Source: Ruminococcaceae bacterium UBA2854 (GTDB lineage Bacteria > Bacillota > Clostridia > Oscillospirales > Acutalibacteraceae). From it: a stretch of 64,000 nt of DNA. The position numbers were made by a program, and so were the translations under genes. Of this stretch, positions 26,942 to 35,290 are shown piece by piece. Where the stretch lies: assembly GCA_002350765.1 (NCBI GenBank), contig DEFK01000037.1, positions 1-64,000 on the forward strand. The letters run 5' to 3'. A model generated the notes under the pieces. That model saw nothing but the letters and a program-made list of their open reading frames with translations. It had not been told where the DNA came from and ran no database searches. Position 1 is the stretch's first letter. Each line of letters begins with the position of its first letter.

Positions 26942-26956
26942 TTTTCTGCTCCTTAT

Positions 26957-28558
26957 TTAGAATGAAGAGATAAGTCTGGCTACTAATTTCTGAATCTGTG
27001 TAGCGTCCTTAACGTTTACGCTGCCGTCCTTAGTTGTATCGGCTACAGCGAGCTGAGCTGAGCTGAGGTTTTCAAGTCTTGCCGCGTATTTCTGGATTAA
27101 TGTAGCGTCCTTAACGTTTACAGTTCCGTCCATATTAACATCACCGAGTGTCGGATTAGGAACAGTAACTATAGGAGCTGTAGTTCCATATGTAGGAGGC
27201 TGATATGTAGCGGGCTGAGTATAAGGTACGCCTGTCGGCTGTGTATCGAGTTCATCGCCCGAAATATCGCCCTTAGCCTCGTAGGTATATGTTCTCGAAA
27301 CGGTGTCGTTGCTCGAGTTCTGAGCATACGCCTGAATTGTATATGTACCGAGCTTAGTCGGTGTATATGTATAGGTATTCGATAATGTATAATAAGGCGT
27401 ATTATCGGTACCGTTCGGGTCGGTAATTATAAACTTATAGAAAAGAAGGTTTGTGCCGACCTTACCGCCGATAGCTCCTGTAGTAAAGGTTACGGGAGTA
27501 TTAACCTTAATCGCGTTCTTTGTACCGAAGGAGTTGGTAAACGAGCTGATAAACGGTTCAACTAAGCTTGAGGTATCCTTAACCTCGAAGCTGTTTATAG
27601 AACGAGAGTTATTATTACCAGCAGTATCTTTTACGTCAACGGTAATTGTATAATTACCTGCCGCCGAGGGTACCCACGCTACGCTTGAGGAAGCGCTTTC
27701 GGATAATACGGTTGTGCCGCTCGGACCCTTAACGGAGAACTTATAGGTAAGCGCGCCTGCGGAGGATTTAGCCGCCGCGGAGATTAATACGCTTACGTTA
27801 GTATAAGACGGAGATTCAATATCAGTAGATAAAGAAGTAATCTTAACAGGACTCGGGTTATAATCTTCCCAGTTGTTAGTCTTGTTATTAAAAATCTTTC
27901 CGCTTCCGGGGAAGGTCATATCTCCTGTCTGCGGAGAGCCGTTTGCGTTAAAGATGATATTAGCGTAGCTCTTGTCAAATGTGTATTCCCAAACGCCGTC
28001 GCCGATATTTGTCATCGGTTTACCCGGCCATTCAGCGAGCTTATCACTGTCGGAGTTCCACATATAAACACAAACAGAGCTCCAGTTCTCATCATTCTGG
28101 CAGTAAACAGTTCCGCCCGCGCCTGTTGTAAGCTTAGCTTTCTTTTCTGTAGCGGCGGCGGTTGTAGCTTCGGCTTTTGTTTCAGCCTCGGCGTACGCTG
28201 TCCACGATACGGTGAAGTCTTCATCGGCGCTGTCGGGCTTAGCGATTTGTCCGTTGCCCGCTACGCTTAACTCAGCGGACTGAGTTTCGCCATCGGTGAA
28301 AACGATATTATTCCAGTTACCGTTAACGGTGTATGACCAGATGTCGTCTTTAACATTAGTCATAGCCTCACCGGGGAAGTCGGCGTTACTGCCGTAGTTG
28401 TTGTACATATAGCAGTAAACCGTTTCGAAATTGGTAACGGAGTTATCAAAATAAACCACGTCTCCGGATGCGGCGGATGTACTTACGCCCGCGATGACCG
28501 CGCAGGACAGAACCATTACCGCCACAAGGATTAAACTTATAAATTTACTTTTTCTCAT
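26957..28558 (-). CDS. Non-catalytic starch-binding protein: two CBM26-like modules, two Ig-like domains, C-terminal dockerin
   Basis: A 533-residue secreted protein with no enzyme domain. Signal peptide (1-30), CBM26-like module 1 (about 33-122, VYCYMYNN ... FPGEAMTNV), linker, CBM26-like module 2 (about 148-240, VCVYMWNS ... WPGKPMTNI), two Ig-like domains (about 243-335 and 340-433, both with GNYTI/GTYTI motifs), a Pro/Thr linker and a dockerin (about 471-533, GDVNMDGTVNVKDATLIQK and TKDGSVNVKDATQIQK). It probably brings starch affinity to an assembled complex, as the Sas proteins of R. bromii do. I do not equate it with a named one. It is upstream in the operon with an amylase. RBS GGAGG is clear. 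Confidence 0.9.
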   Translation of the reverse strand: MRKSKFISLILVAVMVLSCAVIAGVSTSAASGDVVYFDNSVTNFETVYCYMYNNYGSNADFPGEAMTNVKDDIWSYTVNGNWNNIVFTDGETQSAELSVAGNGQIAKPDSADEDFTVSWTAYAEAETKAEATTAAATEKKAKLTTGAGGTVYCQNDENWSSVCVYMWNSDSDKLAEWPGKPMTNIGDGVWEYTFDKSYANIIFNANGSPQTGDMTFPGSGKIFNNKTNNWEDYNPSPVKITSLSTDIESPSYTNVSVLISAAAKSSAGALTYKFSVKGPSGTTVLSESASSSVAWVPSAAGNYTITVDVKDTAGNNNSRSINSFEVKDTSSLVEPFISSFTNSFGTKNAIKVNTPVTFTTGAIGGKVGTNLLFYKFIITDPNGTDNTPYYTLSNTYTYTPTKLGTYTIQAYAQNSSNDTVSRTYTYEAKGDISGDELDTQPTGVPYTQPATYQPPTYGTTAPIVTVPNPTLGDVNMDGTVNVKDATLIQKYAARLENLSSAQLAVADTTKDGSVNVKDATQIQKLVARLISSF

Positions 28559-28771
28559 AAATTTTCCTCCTTAGTTAATCTCAAAACTTCGTTAAATATT
28601 TTATATTGAACACAATTTTCCCCAATATAAAATAATTCATATTAATTTTAACAAAAAAACTATGATTTTATTTTCCTAATTAGAATTATAAATTCGTCAA
28701 GATAACGAATTTTCACTGTTTTTTTTAGGTTTATTTGACAAAAAGAAATCGGCGTGATAAACGCCGACCTC

Positions 28772-30043
28772 TTATTCATATTCATTTTTGATTTTATCCC
28801 AGTACGCTTTAAACGCCTGCTCGTTTTTATTATCGCCGTATTCGTAATAGCTTACGTCTTTTAAGGCGTCGGGAAGGTACTGCTGTTCTACGTAATGGTT
28901 AGGATAGCTGTGGGGATAAAGATAGAACTGTCCTTTATTCGGGTTATCCTCGCCGTCATAGTGTTTATTCTGGAGCTGTCTCGGTATCGGACCGCCCTTC
29001 CCCGCTTTAACGTCGGAAATAGCCTTATCTATAGCCATTATACCCGAAATAGACTTAGGCGCGTTGCATACCATAATCACCGCGTCCGCGAGAGGGATTC
29101 TAGCCTCGGGAAGTCCGACCTTCATAGCCATTTCAACGCAGCTGTGTACAATCGGTAAAAGCTGTGGATACGCGAGTCCTACGTCCTCGGCGGCGCAGAC
29201 CATAAGTCTGCGGCAGGCTGAGGGTAAATCTCCCGCTTCAAGTAATCTCGCGAGATAATGTATCGCGGCGTTCGCGTCCGAACCGCGCATACTTTTCTGG
29301 TAGGCTGAAACAATATCGTAATGCTCGTCGCCGTCACGGTCGTAACGCACAGCGGATTTCTGGGTAAGCTCGTCAACCGTGGAAAACTCAACTCGCTTTT
29401 TGCCGTCTTTTTCGACGCTCGCCAAAACGGACAGCTCTACGGCGTTTATCGCCTTCCTTACATCTCCGCCGCAGGCAATCGCTATATGGGAAACACTCTC
29501 GTCGTCAATATCAATCTCGATTTCCTGCTCCTCGGCAAGATAATCAACGGCTCTGTAAACCGCTTTCTCAATTTCCTTCGGCTCAACGCTTTTAAACTCG
29601 AATACCGTGCTTCGGGAAAGAATAGCGTTATAAACATAGAAGTAAGGGTTCTCGGTGGTTGAGGCGATAAGTGTAATCTTGCCGTTCTCGATATACTCGA
29701 GCAGGGTTTGCTGCTGCTTTTTATTGAAATACTGGATTTCGTCGAGATACAGCAAAATACCGTTTAACCCCATAATAGTATCCGTGGAGGCGAATACTTC
29801 CTTTATATCCGCGGTGGACGCTGTAGTACCGTTAAGCTTTTTAAACATCATATTTGTTTTCTTAGCGATAAAATTAGCGAGGGTAGTCTTACCAACTCCC
29901 GACGGCCCGTAGAATATTAAATTTGGAACTGTACCGCTTTCGATAATCTTGCGAAGCGGTTTATCTTTTCCGAGCAGATGCTTCTGCCCTACTATATCGT
30001 CAAGACTTTGCGGTCTTAGCCTGTCGGCTAAAGGAGCGGACAT
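28772..30043 (-). CDS. rarA: Replication-associated recombination protein A (AAA ATPase)
   Basis: MgsA/RarA/WRNIP1-family ATPase acting at stalled forks, 423 residues. Begins with PLADRLRPQSLDDIVGQ, Walker A GPSGVGKTT (about 47-55), Walker B LYLDEIQYFN, and the family C-terminus including PRQLQNKHYDG and GQFYLYPHSYPNH. The ATG has AGGT upstream at modest strength. The upstream 200 bp carries a GGTCGGG hairpin element. Confidence 0.95.
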   Translation of the reverse strand: MSAPLADRLRPQSLDDIVGQKHLLGKDKPLRKIIESGTVPNLIFYGPSGVGKTTLANFIAKKTNMMFKKLNGTTASTADIKEVFASTDTIMGLNGILLYLDEIQYFNKKQQQTLLEYIENGKITLIASTTENPYFYVYNAILSRSTVFEFKSVEPKEIEKAVYRAVDYLAEEQEIEIDIDDESVSHIAIACGGDVRKAINAVELSVLASVEKDGKKRVEFSTVDELTQKSAVRYDRDGDEHYDIVSAYQKSMRGSDANAAIHYLARLLEAGDLPSACRRLMVCAAEDVGLAYPQLLPIVHSCVEMAMKVGLPEARIPLADAVIMVCNAPKSISGIMAIDKAISDVKAGKGGPIPRQLQNKHYDGEDNPNKGQFYLYPHSYPNHYVEQQYLPDALKDVSYYEYGDNKNEQAFKAYWDKIKNEYE

Positions 30044-30061
30044 AGTTTACCTCCGGTAAAA

Positions 30062-30141
30062 AATTAAGAATTGAGAATTGAAAATTGAGAATTTAGGTCG
30101 GGAAGACAGTTTGATATAAAAACAATCACTTCTTCCCGACC
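30062..30141. repeat. GGTCGGG hairpin element, copy a, with GAATTGA tail repeats
   Basis: A run of AAGAATTGAGAATTGAAA-type repeats (30064-30090) is followed by the perfect 11-bp arms GGTCGGGAAGA (30096-30106) and TCTTCCCGACC (30131-30141). Related copies are at 45249-45294 and 51042-51173, and a degenerate one is at about 38862-38907. The rest of the gap to glyA holds a small CCAAAG ... CTTTGG hairpin near 30205-30225. Confidence 0.85.
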
Positions 30142-30241
30142 ATATTAATATTGCTATATATTTATTTAATTCCGCCGTTTATCGAGCTTTATATACAATT
30201 TAACTCTTCCAAAGGCGGCTTTGGATGTCGGGGCTACCGAC

Positions 30242-31489
30242 TTATTCATATAAGGGATATTTAGCGCAGATTTCTTCTACACCCGCTCTTACCTTATCGG
30301 CGTTAGCGTCGAAGTCTTTAAGTACGAGAGTAATGTACTCCGCGATTTTATCCATATCATCTTCCTTTAAGCCTCTTGTTGTAACAGCGGCTGTACCGAT
30401 ACGTACGCCCGAGGTTACGAACGGAGAAAGCGGCTCGTTGGGGATTGTGTTCTTATTAACGGTAATATAGCACTCGTCAAGACGAGCTTCAAGCTCTTTA
30501 CCCGTAACGCCTGTATCTCTTAAATCCATAAGGAGCACGTGGTTATCAGTACCGCCCGATACGAGCTTGTTACCGCGCTTTATAAGACCGTCGGCGAGAG
30601 CCTTACAGTTCTTTACAATCTGCTCGGCGTACTCTTTAAACTCGGGCTTCATAGCCTCGCCGAAGCATACAGCCTTGGAAGCGATAGTGTGCATTAAAGG
30701 ACCGCCCTGTGTTCCTGGGAATACAGCCTTGTTAATATCCTTGGCGTACTTTTCTTTCATAAGAATAAGACCGCCTCGGGGACCTCTTAATGTTTTATGG
30801 GTTGTTGTAGTTACGAAATCACAGTAAGGAACAGGGTTCGGATGAACTCCGCCCGCTACTAAGCCCGCGATATGAGCCATATCTACCATAAGGTAAGCTC
30901 CTACCTCGTCGGCGATTTCTCTAAGCTTCGGGAAATCAATTACACGGGGATACGCGCTCGCGCCCGCTACGATAAGCTTGGGCTTGCACTCTTTGGCAGT
31001 TTCTAAAACCTTGTCGTAATCTATGTAGTGGGTTTCAGGATCAACGCCGTAAGCTACGAAGTTAAAGTATTTACCCGAGATATTAACGGGTGAGCCGTGA
31101 GTAAGATGTCCACCCTCGTTAAGGTTCATACCCATAACCGTGTCGCCCGGGTTAAGCATAGCGAAGTAAACCGCTGTGTTAGCCTGAGCTCCCGAATGGG
31201 GCTGTACGTTAGCCGCCTCAGCTCCGAAAAGCTTGCAGGCTCTGTCACGGGCGATATTCTCTACAACGTCTACGCACTGGCATCCGCCGTAGTAACGCTT
31301 ACCCGGTAAACCCTCGGCATACTTGTTGGTAAGAACAGAACCCATAGCCGCCATAACAGGCTCGCTTACTATATTCTCGCTCGCGATAAGCTCGAGGTTT
31401 CTTCTCTGACGGGCAAGCTCGTCCGCCATAGCGTTACCGATTTCGGGATCATACTGCTTTAAAAGCTCGATGTTTTGCATTTCCTTCAT
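30242..31489 (-). CDS. glyA: Serine hydroxymethyltransferase
   Basis: PLP enzyme interconverting serine and glycine with tetrahydrofolate, 415 residues. Blocks seen: NLELIASENIVS, PHSGAQANTAVY, MVDMAHIAGL, and the PLP-lysine motif TTTTHKTLRGPRGG. AAGGAG 8 nt before the ATG. It follows dusB by 29 bp. Confidence 0.97.
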   Translation of the reverse strand: MKEMQNIELLKQYDPEIGNAMADELARQRRNLELIASENIVSEPVMAAMGSVLTNKYAEGLPGKRYYGGCQCVDVVENIARDRACKLFGAEAANVQPHSGAQANTAVYFAMLNPGDTVMGMNLNEGGHLTHGSPVNISGKYFNFVAYGVDPETHYIDYDKVLETAKECKPKLIVAGASAYPRVIDFPKLREIADEVGAYLMVDMAHIAGLVAGGVHPNPVPYCDFVTTTTHKTLRGPRGGLILMKEKYAKDINKAVFPGTQGGPLMHTIASKAVCFGEAMKPEFKEYAEQIVKNCKALADGLIKRGNKLVSGGTDNHVLLMDLRDTGVTGKELEARLDECYITVNKNTIPNEPLSPFVTSGVRIGTAAVTTRGLKEDDMDKIAEYITLVLKDFDANADKVRAGVEEICAKYPLYE

Positions 31490-31518
31490 TTTGATTACTC
31501 CTTATCTTTCCAAAATTC

Positions 31519-32481
31519 CTATATGCTGTTTAAAACTCTGTCAATCAGAGAGTACATATCGTCCAGTGTACAAACTCTACCCGCGTCATTCCTGAAAGAA
31601 GCCGCTCCTCTAAAGCCCTTTAAGTACCATGAAATCTGCTTTCTCGACTGGAGCATACCCATTTTCTCTCCCTTGTATTTACATACAAGCTCGATATGGG
31701 AGGCCATAATTTTCATCCTTTTCTCGGGTTCGGGAGGAGAAATTATAATTCCTTTTTCGAAATATTCATTCAGGATTTTAAAAATCCACGGCGCGCCGAG
31801 TGAAGCTCTCGCTATCATAAGACCGTCACAGCCTGTATAGTCAAGCATTCTTTTGGCGCTATTTACATCCTTAATATCGCCGTTGCCTATAACGGGGATG
31901 TCAAGGCTGTTTTTAACTTCTTTTATTATATCAAGGTCGCATTGACCTGAATAATACTGCTTACGCGTGCGTCCGTGAACAATAACGCAGTCCGCGCCGT
32001 TTAATTCGCAGGCTTTCGCTACCTCCACGGCTGTAATGGTATTATCGTCAAAGCCCTTTCGGATTTTAACGGTAACGGGGATATTCACCGCGCTTTTTAC
32101 TGCGTTTACGATTTCTCCGCATAAGGCGGGATTTTTCATAAGAGCCGCTCCGCTTCCGTTATTCGCTATCTTAGGCGCGGGACAGCCCATATTTATATCA
32201 ACAATATCGGCGTTAGCCTTTTCGGCGAGCTTAGCGGCGTTAGCGATAATATCGGGCTCGCTGCCGAAAATCTGAATAGCGCAGGGATGTTCATCCCCGC
32301 TCAGCTCCATAAGCTCGAAGCTTTTCTTATCATTAAAGCTCAAAGCCTTAGCCGATACCATTTCAGTCTCGCAGTAACCCGCTCCGAAATCTCTACAAAC
32401 CTTACGGAAAGCCATATCCGTAACTCCCGCTATAGGAGCTAAAGCAACAGGCGGGTTAATTTCGACATTTCCTATCTTCAT
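31519..32481 (-). CDS. dusB: tRNA-dihydrouridine synthase
   Basis: FMN enzyme reducing uridines in the tRNA D-loop. APIAGVTDMAFR at the N-terminus, MGCPAPKI with the catalytic Cys, VKIRKGFDD, VHGRTRKQYYSG and IGNGDI are the Dus family blocks; the spacing fits DusB. 320 residues. Its start overlaps the stop of the upstream membrane-protein gene by one base. Confidence 0.93.
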   Translation of the reverse strand: MKIGNVEINPPVALAPIAGVTDMAFRKVCRDFGAGYCETEMVSAKALSFNDKKSFELMELSGDEHPCAIQIFGSEPDIIANAAKLAEKANADIVDINMGCPAPKIANNGSGAALMKNPALCGEIVNAVKSAVNIPVTVKIRKGFDDNTITAVEVAKACELNGADCVIVHGRTRKQYYSGQCDLDIIKEVKNSLDIPVIGNGDIKDVNSAKRMLDYTGCDGLMIARASLGAPWIFKILNEYFEKGIIISPPEPEKRMKIMASHIELVCKYKGEKMGMLQSRKQISWYLKGFRGAASFRNDAGRVCTLDDMYSLIDRVLNSI

Positions 32482-33086
32482 TAACGCCTTACATCCTTAT
32501 CGAGGAACGAGTTATACTTATGGTTAGTATAATAATCATCGCCGAGCAGACGCTGTTTATTTCCTGTAATCTTATTTCCCTCGCCGTAGCGGTGCTTACC
32601 CGCTCCGCCTGTATAGTTGGATTTATTGCTAATTATAACAATCGCTATAGTAAGCAGTCCTACTATTACACACGCCCAGCTCGCGTAGCCGTAAGTCAGG
32701 TCTTTATTCGGCTCGGGTTTAACAACCACGGCTGTCGGGTCCTCTTCGGTTACAGCTTCGGGCAGGAAGATATCTTCAAATTCGGTAGGTCTTTCGACAT
32801 TGTTAATAACTTTTTTCGTCTCAGGCTCGGTCGTCTCAACAATCTCTTCTTCAGTTATCTGAGCTTCGGTTTCAACGGGAGCTTCTGTTTCGACTGGTGG
32901 AGGATCGGTTTCTACGGGAGCTTCGGTTTCGACAGGAGCTTCTGTCTCAATCTGCTGTTCCGTTACTACTTCAACGTTATCATCTTCTTCCTCGCCTACA
33001 GCGAAAACCGCGTAAAACGAGGTAGAAATAACCGCCAGTATAATAGCCGCTACCGCAATCCTTCCTAATATATTTTTCAACTTCAT
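32481..33086 (-). CDS. Single-pass membrane protein with Glu/Thr/Pro-rich ectodomain, unknown function
   Basis: 201 residues. N-terminal signal (about 1-30) ending near FAVGEE, then an acidic linker of VETEAP / VETDPP repeats (about 40-90), a short folded-looking stretch, a transmembrane helix (about 134-155, ACVIVGLLTIAIVII) and a basic cytoplasmic tail (HRYGEGNKITGNKQR). This predicts a type I topology. I recognise no domain. It lies between spoIIP (49 bp) and dusB (1-bp overlap), so it may be sporulation-linked, but that is only context. Confidence 0.75.
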   Translation of the reverse strand: MKLKNILGRIAVAAIILAVISTSFYAVFAVGEEEDDNVEVVTEQQIETEAPVETEAPVETDPPPVETEAPVETEAQITEEEIVETTEPETKKVINNVERPTEFEDIFLPEAVTEEDPTAVVVKPEPNKDLTYGYASWACVIVGLLTIAIVIISNKSNYTGGAGKHRYGEGNKITGNKQRLLGDDYYTNHKYNSFLDKDVRR

Positions 33087-33135
33087 ACATAAAACTCCAA
33101 AATACCCATTTTATTACAGATAGCATTATATCAAA

Positions 33136-34224
33136 TTAATATGAATTTTGCAATACTTCTGAGAGCGCTTTACCTAATAATTTTCCCGAATATTTCGCTT
33201 CATCCAATGTATTTCCGTCCGCGCCGACCTCAATAAGCAAAGATCCCGTGTTAACATTCATATTATAAGCGAAGTTTCCGAAGTCCAGCGGACGCGTCAT
33301 ACCGCTGTATCTGGTTTCACATTCCTTTTGGAGTTTTAAGGCAAATCGCAGATTATAATTCCAGTTCGGGAAGTCGTATATTCCGCCCGGGTCATAGCCC
33401 GAAAGTATCATAATCTGCGCGCCTTTTTTACCCTGGTAAGAAAATGTCGGCTTAATTTTATATGTATCGGAGCCGATTGAGTCACGATGAATATCGAGAG
33501 TAACCTTTATATTCGGGTATTGTTTAAGGTATTTTTCGATTGTTTTACGGCTTCGGCTGTAGCTTCCCGTATATAATTCATCGTGGTTAGTTCTGTCGTG
33601 GACTACTCCTATACCCGCGTTTTTCAGCTGTTTCTCGATTTCATCTCCCACCTGGGTTATATTATATCGGTTATCCTTAGTCCGAGGGTAAAAATCGGAA
33701 TAATAATAACCGAGATCGCAGTCGATAAAGCTCTCGCTTGTATGGGTATGGTATATCAGAACCTGTACGTCATCATTTTTATCAAGCTTAAATCCTAAGC
33801 TCTTTTTAAGAGTTTCACCGATATTTAAATCGTACGACGTATTATTCTTAACATAAAAATTATCGTACCTCTTTCCCCCTACCCTGTACTGCTTAGAATA
33901 AATCGGGTACTTCTTTTTACCGCTGTGGGATGAAAAGGTGTTGTAATACTTTTCCGAAAAATTTGAGGATGTCGATGGCTTTTCGGTCGGAGGCTGGGTT
34001 TCGGAGGTTTTTGTTTTAGATTTTTTTACAACACGCTTTGTTTTACGTGTTTGTGAGATAGTATAATTGCCCTTAGACATTGTTAAAGCCGCCGCCATTA
34101 CCGCGACATCTTCCCCACCCGAATATATTGATATACGCTCATATAGCGAGAATAAGGCTATTGATACAAGCACAAGGGCTAAGGAAGAATATGCCGCTTT
34201 TCTAAGTTTTCCGCTAATTTTCAA
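33136..34224 (-). CDS. spoIIP: Stage II sporulation protein P (forespore engulfment hydrolase)
   Basis: Cell-wall amidase/endopeptidase of the DMP engulfment complex, anchored by one N-terminal helix (about 9-28). The SpoIIP domain holds VLIYHTHTSESF (metal His), LKNAGIGVVHDRTNHD and VTLDIHRDSIG, all expected family blocks. 362 residues. The start codon is TTG with GGGTGG 4-5 nt upstream. It follows gpr by 55 bp, the conserved gpr-spoIIP order of endospore formers. Confidence 0.94.
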   Translation of the reverse strand: MKISGKLRKAAYSSLALVLVSIALFSLYERISIYSGGEDVAVMAAALTMSKGNYTISQTRKTKRVVKKSKTKTSETQPPTEKPSTSSNFSEKYYNTFSSHSGKKKYPIYSKQYRVGGKRYDNFYVKNNTSYDLNIGETLKKSLGFKLDKNDDVQVLIYHTHTSESFIDCDLGYYYSDFYPRTKDNRYNITQVGDEIEKQLKNAGIGVVHDRTNHDELYTGSYSRSRKTIEKYLKQYPNIKVTLDIHRDSIGSDTYKIKPTFSYQGKKGAQIMILSGYDPGGIYDFPNWNYNLRFALKLQKECETRYSGMTRPLDFGNFAYNMNVNTGSLLIEVGADGNTLDEAKYSGKLLGKALSEVLQNSY

Positions 34225-34279
34225 ATTACCACCCGCATTTTACATCTTTCTATAATCTATGCGGAAAGTACAGGCAGTA

Positions 34280-35164
34280 TTACAACAGCGCCTCTATTAA
34301 ACCGATATCAACGTCATTATGGAGAGCGACGTTCAGCGACAGGGATATAAGCCTGCTAGCACGGTCTATAAGCAAATCTATCTCCTTTGGAGTAACGACC
34401 ATCTTTCTGTTATCAGGGCTTAAAAGCTCGCTTAAATCGTTGGATGTTTTTTCATCGTCAACATCAAGTAAATCTGATACAAGCGTTACGGCGTCTACAA
34501 CCGTCGGTACTCCGAGCGCTATTACGGGTACGCCTACGGAATCGCTCGTTATTTTCTGACGATGATTTTGCACTCCCGCTCCAGGGGAAATACCCGTATC
34601 GCTTATCTGGAGCGTACAGCCGAGCCTTGAGAGCCGTCTTGACGCGAGCGCGTCTATTACGACAAGCGCGGTCGGTCGTACCTTTTTTATAATACTGTCA
34701 ATATACTCGAAGGTTTCGATACCCGTCTGTCCCGTAACCCCGGGGCTTAGAACCGCTACGGGACGCAGGCTGTCGAGCCCTGTACTCCTGGCGATTTCGC
34801 CCTTTATATGGCGCGTCGCTAAAACCCTGGAAACTGTTTTCGGCCCTAAAGCGTCAGGGGTTATTTCGGTATTGCCCAGTCCGCATACAAGCACAAGCCC
34901 GTTTACGGGAAGAAGTCTTTTAATTTCTTTAGCGATAGTTTTTATACGCTCGTCGTCGCTTAAAAAATTATCGGTCATAGCGGGAACGTCTATTGTGATA
35001 TACGTACCTACCTCCTTTTTCAGCTTAACGCCCGCCTTATGATTCTTTACGTAAAGCCTGGAAATATCAAGTCCGTTTTCATTTCTTTCGCTGTACTCGA
35101 CGCCTTGTATATCCGCTCCCGCGAGTTCCCGCGCCTCTACGGCTAAATCGGTTCTTTTTTCCAA
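34280..35164 (-). CDS. gpr: Spore germination protease GPR
   Basis: Aspartic-type protease that degrades small acid-soluble proteins on germination; made in the forespore as a zymogen. RTDLAVEARELAG at the N-terminus includes the propeptide region, followed by VCGLGNTEITPDALGP, SPGVTGQTGIETFEYI, VVIDALASR and SDTGISPGAGVQNHR. 294 residues is slightly short. TTG start with GGAG 7 nt upstream. No sporulation sigma-factor promoter is convincing by eye. Confidence 0.95.
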   Translation of the reverse strand: MEKRTDLAVEARELAGADIQGVEYSERNENGLDISRLYVKNHKAGVKLKKEVGTYITIDVPAMTDNFLSDDERIKTIAKEIKRLLPVNGLVLVCGLGNTEITPDALGPKTVSRVLATRHIKGEIARSTGLDSLRPVAVLSPGVTGQTGIETFEYIDSIIKKVRPTALVVIDALASRRLSRLGCTLQISDTGISPGAGVQNHRQKITSDSVGVPVIALGVPTVVDAVTLVSDLLDVDDEKTSNDLSELLSPDNRKMVVTPKEIDLLIDRASRLISLSLNVALHNDVDIGLIEALL

Positions 35165-35243
35165 GAAATCACTCCGTTTTCACATAGATTTCGTTTTTAT
35201 ATATTATGGTATAATATGTATAAATATATACGCTTTTTTGGTA

Positions 35244-35273
35244 TTGAAACGGTTAAGTGTTTTATGCTATAAT
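35244..35273 (+). promoter_or_regulatory. Sigma-A promoter of the dockerin protease gene
   Basis: TTGAAA at 35244-35249, 18 bp, TATAAT at 35268-35273, 17 bp upstream of the ATG, so the leader is very short. Confidence 0.7.
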
Positions 35274-35290
35274 AAATTCAGGTGGATATT

